Under the pieces are notes generated by a model, which saw only the letters and a list, made by a program, of their open reading frames with translations, ran no database searches and was not told the DNA's origin. Positions 3,522 to 8,099 of a DNA stretch of 8,099 bases are shown here, in pieces. The stretch spans positions 1 to 8,099 of the forward strand of contig JASHWY010000027.1 in NCBI GenBank assembly GCA_030043835.1, given 5' to 3'. Origin of the DNA: Thermoplasmata archaeon (GTDB taxonomy: Archaea; Thermoplasmatota; Thermoplasmata; Lutacidiplasmatales; UBA184). Position 1 is the stretch's first letter, and every line of letters starts with the position of its first letter. The position numbers were made by a program, and so were the translations under genes.

Positions 3522-6146
3522 ATGTCGGAAGCTCAAACGGCGACCCCGCTCCTCGAGCAGTACGAAGGGGTCAAGGCGCGGTACCCGGGGCACCTCGTCC
3601 TGTTCCGGGTGGGCGACTTCTTTGAGACGTTCGGGGACGACGCCCGGCTGCTCTCGCGGGAGCTCGATGTCGTGCTCACAGCCCGCGCCCCGGATTCCCG
3701 AGGAGATCGGACCCCCATGGCCGGCGTCCCGCACCACGCGGTCGAGACGTACCTCGCGCGCCTCGTGGGGAAGGGGTACAAGGTCGCGCTGTGCGACCAG
3801 GTCGAGGACGCACGGTTCGCGAAGGGGCTCGTCCGTCGTGAGGTCACACGCGTCGTCACGCCCGGAACGGTCGTCGAGGACCGCATCTTGGGAGGCCCGG
3901 ACCATAGCTTCCTCGCGTGCCTCGTCGATCGAGCTCTGGGTCCGGGCGCGTTCGCCGCTGTCGACATCACCACCGGGGAGTTCTATCAGGGCCTCGCGGA
4001 TGGGGCGGGGACGGAAGGGCTCCTCTCTGCGATCGCCCCGTTCCGTCCTCGAGAGATTCTCTGGCACGTTCCCGAGGCCGGGGGGAGCGCTCCACTCCTT
4101 GCCGCCCTTCATCGGGACTTCCCTTCGGCCCGTCTTGAGCGGGCCCCTTCCCCGCTCGCGGAGGGTGAGCTCCCGGCTACGTTTCCGTCAACGCCGGGCG
4201 CGACGGCCGAGGTGGTCGAGGCCGGACGACGGCTAGGTGCCTATCTTCGGGCGACGCAACCCCGCATCCTCCCGTACCTGGCTCTCGTCGAGCGGGGCTC
4301 GGGAGGGCGTCGGCTCATCCTCGACGCGAAGACGCTCCGCCACCTCGAGATCCTCCGTCCGATGAACCCGGACGATCCGAAGGGACCGACGCTGCTCGAG
4401 CATCTCGACGAGACCGTCACCGCCCCCGGTCGTCGGACCCTCGCCTTCTGGCTCGCGAACCCCCTCGCGAACGTGGCGGCCATCGCCGAGCGCCAGGACG
4501 CCGTAGAGGGGCTGCGGGCGCGCGGCGCCGCGCTCGAAGAACTCCGAGGCGCGCTCCACGAGGTCGCGGACCTCGCGCGCATCGCGTCGCGCATCGCAGG
4601 ACGTCGGACGCGTCCCGGCGAGCTTGGAGTCCTGCGGGGCGCCCTCAAGGCGACCCAACGGGTCCGTGCGCTGCTCGCCCGCTTTCCCCTTCCCCCTCGA
4701 TTGGAGCTCCTCCATCGAGAGCTCGATCCCCCCACCGAGCTCGTTTCGCTCCTCGAGCGAGCCCTGCCGGAAGCGCTGAGCCCGACCAGCGACGGCGGAC
4801 CCCTCTTTCGTCCCGGGTATCTCCCCGAGGTCGACCGCTGGGTGGAGCGCGAGCGCTCCGCGCTTAAGTCCTTGAACGAGCTCGAGCGATCCGAGCAGGA
4901 CCGGAGCGGGATCCGCACGCTCAAGATCGGCTACAACCAGGTCTTCGGCTACTACATCGAGGTCACGAAGCCTCACCTCGCTCGGGTCCCCCCCGACTAT
5001 CGCCGCCGCCAGACCGTCGCGCAGGCCGAGCGGTTCTCGTCGGATCGCCTGGAGGAGCTCGAGCGGGAGATCCTCGAGGCCCAGGAGGGTGTCCGGGCTG
5101 CGGAGGCGGAACACTGGGAGCGATTCCTCACCGAGATCGACCGGCATGTCCCGGCGATCCACCGGATGGCGCGAGCGGTGGGCGAGGTGGATACGCTCGC
5201 CGGTTTTGCGCACCTCGCCCAGACCCGTGGCTATGTGCGTCCGACCGTGGACGACTCGACCGCCCTTCGGATCCGTGACGGTCGACACCCGGTGCTCGAG
5301 CGACAACTCGGGGCGGCGTTCGTGCCGAACGACACCGAGCTCGACGCAGCGTCTCAACGCCTCCTCGTCCTTACCGGCCCCAACATGTCGGGAAAGTCGA
5401 CGTACATGCGCCAGGTCGGCCTCCTCGTCGTGCTGGCCCAGGCCGGCTCGAACGTGCCCGCGCGATTCGCGCGGATCGGCCTCGTCACCCAACTCTTCAC
5501 CCGCATGGGGTTCACCGACGAGATCGGCCGAGGAAAATCGAGCTTCATGGTCGAGATGACCGAGGTCGCGGAGATCCTCCGGGCCGCCGACGAACGGTCG
5601 CTCGTTCTGCTCGACGAGGTCGGTCGCGGCACCAGCACCTTCGACGGCCTCGCGATCGCGTGGTCGACCTTGCGCCACCTCCACGACACCACACGTTCCC
5701 GGACGGTCCTCGCAACCCACTACCACCAGCTGACCGAACTCGTGGAGGGGCTCGCCGCGGCCCGGAACGCGCACTTCGCCGTGCGGGAGGACCCGGAGGG
5801 AATCGTCTTTCTCCATCGCCTCGTTCCGGGGAGCACGGACCGAAGCTACGGGGTCCACGTGGCGAGGCTCGCGGGCGTTCCGGAGGACGTCCTCAAGGAG
5901 GCGGGCCGGCTCCTGAAGCGTCTCGAGACCGCCGGCATCGCGCTGCCGGCACCCGCCCGAGGTCGGTCCCGAGGAACCCGGTATACCCAGGCGGTGCTGA
6001 TTCCGGGCGACGCCTCCGGGGGCGATGCTCTCCGCCTCGACATCGAGCGGCTCGACCCGGAGCGGCTCACGCCCGAAGAGGCCCTCGATACCCTGAAGGC
6101 GCTCAAGGCGCGGACGCAGCTGGGCGCCGGATCGGGAGGCCCGTGA
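3522..6146 (+). CDS. mutS: DNA mismatch repair protein MutS
   Basis: An 874-residue MutS1-type mismatch sensor of full family length. Domain I begins near residue 12 and carries the mismatch-wedging Phe-x-Glu in GDFFETF (F33, E35). The connector follows to about 250. The core starts around LDAKTLRHLEIL (about 265) with the TLLEHLDETVT block. The clamp includes LKIGYNQVFGYYIEVTKPH (about 467) and RRQTVAQAERF. The ATPase domain has Walker A GPNMSGKST (619-627), the GKSSFMVEMTEVAEIL segment, Walker B LLLDEVGRGTSTFDG (D698, E699) and the THYHQL switch (732-737). The C-terminus has the helical RLTPEEALDTLKALKA element seen in bacterial MutS. The signature loop reads GFTDEIGRGKSS, where most MutS proteins have GASDDLASGRST. 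The protein would bind mispairs and small loops as a dimer and, with ATP, recruit MutL. It overlaps mutL by 4 nt. In archaea, MutS1/MutL occur patchily and are usually thought to be acquired from bacteria; nothing within this gene looks recently transferred. Confidence 0.97.
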   Translation: MSEAQTATPLLEQYEGVKARYPGHLVLFRVGDFFETFGDDARLLSRELDVVLTARAPDSRGDRTPMAGVPHHAVETYLARLVGKGYKVALCDQVEDARFAKGLVRREVTRVVTPGTVVEDRILGGPDHSFLACLVDRALGPGAFAAVDITTGEFYQGLADGAGTEGLLSAIAPFRPREILWHVPEAGGSAPLLAALHRDFPSARLERAPSPLAEGELPATFPSTPGATAEVVEAGRRLGAYLRATQPRILPYLALVERGSGGRRLILDAKTLRHLEILRPMNPDDPKGPTLLEHLDETVTAPGRRTLAFWLANPLANVAAIAERQDAVEGLRARGAALEELRGALHEVADLARIASRIAGRRTRPGELGVLRGALKATQRVRALLARFPLPPRLELLHRELDPPTELVSLLERALPEALSPTSDGGPLFRPGYLPEVDRWVERERSALKSLNELERSEQDRSGIRTLKIGYNQVFGYYIEVTKPHLARVPPDYRRRQTVAQAERFSSDRLEELEREILEAQEGVRAAEAEHWERFLTEIDRHVPAIHRMARAVGEVDTLAGFAHLAQTRGYVRPTVDDSTALRIRDGRHPVLERQLGAAFVPNDTELDAASQRLLVLTGPNMSGKSTYMRQVGLLVVLAQAGSNVPARFARIGLVTQLFTRMGFTDEIGRGKSSFMVEMTEVAEILRAADERSLVLLDEVGRGTSTFDGLAIAWSTLRHLHDTTRSRTVLATHYHQLTELVEGLAAARNAHFAVREDPEGIVFLHRLVPGSTDRSYGVHVARLAGVPEDVLKEAGRLLKRLETAGIALPAPARGRSRGTRYTQAVLIPGDASGGDALRLDIERLDPERLTPEEALDTLKALKARTQLGAGSGGP

Positions 6147-7909
6147 GCGACCTCGCCGCCGTACGTCGCCCCATCCGCCGGTTGGACCCGTCGGTCGTCG
6201 AACGGATCGCGGCCGGCGAGGTCGTCGAGCAACCGGCGTCGGTCGTGAAGGAGCTCATCGAGAACGCGGTCGACGCGGGAGCGGCCTCGGTCACGATCCG
6301 GCTCGAGGACGGCGGCCTCGACCGGATCGAGGTGAGCGACGACGGGACCGGGATCCCTCCCGACGAGGTCGCGCTCGCCGTCGAACGCCACGCTACGAAC
6401 AAGCTCGAGCCGACGGGGCCGATCGAACGGATCGACTCGCTCGGCTTCCGCGGCGAAGCGCTCGCCTCGATCGCGACGGTCTCTCGGTTTCGCCTCCTCT
6501 CGCGGCCTCCCGATCGGGAGGAGGCGAAGGGAATCTCGGTGACCGGAGGGACGGTCGGGAAGCCGTTCGTCGCCCCCCGATCCGTCGGCACGACCGTCGA
6601 GGTACGCGATCTCTTCTTCCGCACGCCGGCCCGCCGGAAGTTCTTGAAAAGCCCCGCCGCCGAACAAGTCGCCATCGTCCAGACGGTCGAGAGGCTCTAT
6701 CTCGCGCGTCCTACGGTAGGGCTCCGTGTGGAGTCCGAAGGGAAGGAGATCGCGAACTATCCAACGAGCCCCACGCTCTTGGACGCGGCGGCTCGTGTGC
6801 TCGGCCCCGAGCTACTTCACGCCTTCTTCGAGGTCGATGCCGGGATCCCCGGGGGCCGCGTCCGGGGCGTGCTCGGCCGGCCCGCCCTCTCCGCCCCGAC
6901 GTCGCGGAGGCTCTTTGTCTCGGTGAACGGACGCTCGATCGAGTCGCGACCGATCGCCGTTGCCGTACGCCTCGCCTTCGGCGATGTCCTCCCGCGAACC
7001 CGCTACCCGGTCGGAGTCGTTCATCTCACGATCGAGTCCGATCGCGTCGACGTGAACGTCCACCCGACGAAGCGAGAGGTGCGCTTCGTTCGGGAGCGCG
7101 AGCTCACCGACGCGCTCCGTGATCGCGTGCGGGAGGCGTTGCTCGTCCAGCCCCAGGTCGCCGACGTGGGAGAGCTCGAACGACCGGTGCGCTCCCGCCC
7201 GCCCTCGCACGACCGTGGCCGGCTCGCCCCCGAGTCGCTCGCGGTCGTTCGAGGGGCGCCGGGGGTGCAACGGACGCTCGAGACTCACCCTACGGAACCC
7301 ACGGCGCGCTCGGTGAAGGCGGTCGCCGGGCATCCCGCCCTCACGCTCTTGGGGTGCCTCGAAGCCCTCTACTGGGTCGCGACGGCCGAAGGCGACCTCC
7401 TCCTCATCGACCAGCACGCCGCGAGCGAGCGGGTCGTCTACGACACCCTTCGGCGCAACGGCACGCTCGCCCGCCAGACGCTCGTCGATCCACTCACGAT
7501 CCGCTTAACGGGCGCCCAGCGCACCGCCCTAACCGCCCACGGCGAGACCGTGCGAGCGGCGGGGTTCGACGTCGACCCGTTCGGCCCCGAGACCGTGCTC
7601 GTGCGCTCGGTACCCGCGTACCGGGGCCGGTCGGCCCGACCGGAGGCCCTGCGCGAGCTGCTGGACGAACTCGCCGCGGGCGGGCGGCCCACACTCCCGG
7701 ACGGTCTCGAGGAGCGACGAGCGGCGACAGTCGCCTGTCACGCCGCGCTCCGCGGAGGCGACGTGGTGGACGCCGAAGAGTTCGCCCGGGTGCTCGCGGC
7801 CCTCCACGCGCTGCCCGAGCCGGCCTACTCGTGCCCGCACGGCCGACCGATCGTGCTGGCGATCCCGCGCTCCCGCCTCGACCGCTGGTTCCTGCGGACG
7901 GGCGCGTGA
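6143..7909 (+). CDS. mutL: DNA mismatch repair protein MutL, endonuclease-type
   Basis: A 588-residue MutL with both halves present. The N-terminal GHKL ATPase has the catalytic Glu and Asn in KELIENAVDAGA (E37, N41), DDGTGI at 66-71 and GFRGEAL at 101-107, and continues to about 330. A short charged linker (about 345-385) leads to the C-terminal dimerisation domain. That domain carries the set typical of nicking MutLs: DQHAASERVVYD (423-434), ACHAALR (531-537) and CPHGRP (564-569), supplying acidic and Cys/His metal ligands. QTLVDP (445-450) fits the sliding-clamp binding motif. The DQHA(x)2E(x)4E pattern ends in Asp (D434) instead of Glu. The open frame extends far upstream inside mutS, but the GTG at 6143 gives the family N-terminus (IRRLDPSVVERIAAGEVV), overlaps the mutS stop as GTGA, and has GGGAGG at 6134-6139. 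Translation is probably coupled to mutS. MutL would be activated by MutS and the clamp to nick the strand to be repaired; no mutH is present in the window. Confidence 0.95.
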   Translation: MSDLAAVRRPIRRLDPSVVERIAAGEVVEQPASVVKELIENAVDAGAASVTIRLEDGGLDRIEVSDDGTGIPPDEVALAVERHATNKLEPTGPIERIDSLGFRGEALASIATVSRFRLLSRPPDREEAKGISVTGGTVGKPFVAPRSVGTTVEVRDLFFRTPARRKFLKSPAAEQVAIVQTVERLYLARPTVGLRVESEGKEIANYPTSPTLLDAAARVLGPELLHAFFEVDAGIPGGRVRGVLGRPALSAPTSRRLFVSVNGRSIESRPIAVAVRLAFGDVLPRTRYPVGVVHLTIESDRVDVNVHPTKREVRFVRERELTDALRDRVREALLVQPQVADVGELERPVRSRPPSHDRGRLAPESLAVVRGAPGVQRTLETHPTEPTARSVKAVAGHPALTLLGCLEALYWVATAEGDLLLIDQHAASERVVYDTLRRNGTLARQTLVDPLTIRLTGAQRTALTAHGETVRAAGFDVDPFGPETVLVRSVPAYRGRSARPEALRELLDELAAGGRPTLPDGLEERRAATVACHAALRGGDVVDAEEFARVLAALHALPEPAYSCPHGRPIVLAIPRSRLDRWFLRTGA

Positions 7910-8099
7910 GCGACCGCGCAACGCCGCGAAGACCGCGACTGCGCGAGACGGAGGTGGTGGCCGCCGCCGCGACGTTCCTCACGACCCAGGGCTATCGGGT
8001 GTACCCGAACCCGGACGCGAGCGACTACTTCGACCTCGTCGCCCGACGCGGCGACGAGGTGGGGCTGGTGGAGGCGAAGGTCGCCGGAACGCGGAAGGT
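7906..8099 (+). CDS. N-terminal part of a putative PD-(D/E)XK nuclease-like protein (3' end outside window)
   Basis: An open frame of 64 codons starts at a GTG that overlaps the mutL stop (GTGA), the same arrangement as between mutS and mutL, and runs off the right edge. It has no stop, has codon use like mutL, and begins V/M-S-D as mutL does. After a basic N-terminus comes a helix (about residues 14-29), then GYRVYPNPDASDYFDLVARRG, a strand-like segment GLVEAKV and more basic residues. D43 followed by E56-x-K58, with a hydrophobic strand around each, matches the core of PD-(D/E)XK nucleases: an Asp on one strand, and Glu-x-Lys on the next. The layout recalls small Hjc- or DUF2161-like proteins, but too little is visible to choose a family. 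Its coupling to mutSL suggests a DNA-processing role linked to mismatch repair. Confidence 0.7.
   Translation, partial: MSDRATPRRPRLRETEVVAAAATFLTTQGYRVYPNPDASDYFDLVARRGDEVGLVEAKVAGTRK

Noticed and set aside
3418..4236. Plus-strand open frame of 272 codons overlapping tRNA-Ser and the start of mutS
   Set aside because: It starts inside the tRNA anticodon arm and is a Ser/Arg-rich frame-shifted reading of mutS.
4233..5858. Long open frame of 541 codons on the minus strand opposite mutS
   Set aside because: It mirrors the mutS reading frame in GC-rich DNA, is dominated by Arg, Glu, Gly and Leu without recognisable motifs, and mutS on the other strand is beyond doubt.
5660..6142. In-frame upstream extension of mutL by 161 codons inside mutS
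   Set aside because: It lies entirely within mutS in another frame, encodes low-complexity Arg/Gly/Pro sequence, and precedes the standard MutL N-terminus. The GTG at 6143 fits the family start.
7906..8099. Restriction-modification or defence island starting with the nuclease-like gene
   Set aside because: Only one partial gene is visible, no methyltransferase or other defence gene is present, and its tight overlap with mutL argues for a repair-linked role.

Overview
The window looks like a piece of chromosome from a GC-rich archaeon. The sequence evidence is: a tRNA-Gly gene whose T-loop is interrupted by a perfect bulge-helix-bulge intron; two tRNA genes without encoded CCA; a homologue of the KEOPS subunit Cgi121 (an archaeal/eukaryotic family); and AT-rich TATA-like hexamers at archaeal spacing, upstream of start codons that lack a leader. 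The presence of mutS and mutL, the GC-rich codon use and the anchored beta-propeller surface protein would fit an uncultured Thermoplasmatota-type euryarchaeon. That lineage assignment is inference only. All recognised genes are on the + strand.

Layout. Bases 2-289 hold the 3' end of an unidentified protein gene. Bases 332-943 encode a metallo-beta-lactamase-fold enzyme, most like the ETHE1 persulfide dioxygenases. Nineteen bases later, 963-1529 encode Cgi121, a component of the t6A tRNA-modification complex. A tRNA-Gly(UCC) gene with a 31-nt intron at 59/60 follows (1570-1671). Next is a 265-base non-coding stretch rich in hairpins (1672-1936), then a secreted, membrane-anchored beta-propeller protein (1937-3301). 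A tRNA-Ser(UGA) gene with its own TATA box lies at 3385-3468.

The right half is a compact mismatch-repair operon. mutS (3522-6146) has a TATA element about 30 bases ahead of its ATG and is probably leaderless. mutL (GTG start at 6143, end 7909) overlaps mutS by 4 nt. A third gene (GTG at 7906, running off the window) overlaps mutL by 4 nt in the same way and begins with what looks like a PD-(D/E)XK nuclease core. MutS would recognise mismatches and load MutL. This MutL carries the C-terminal motifs of the nicking (endonuclease-type) MutLs, with one acidic position changed from Glu to Asp. The coupled nuclease-like gene is the most interesting unexplained element of the window, together with the T-loop intron in tRNA-Gly.

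There are no signs of CRISPR arrays, insertion sequences or prophage genes.
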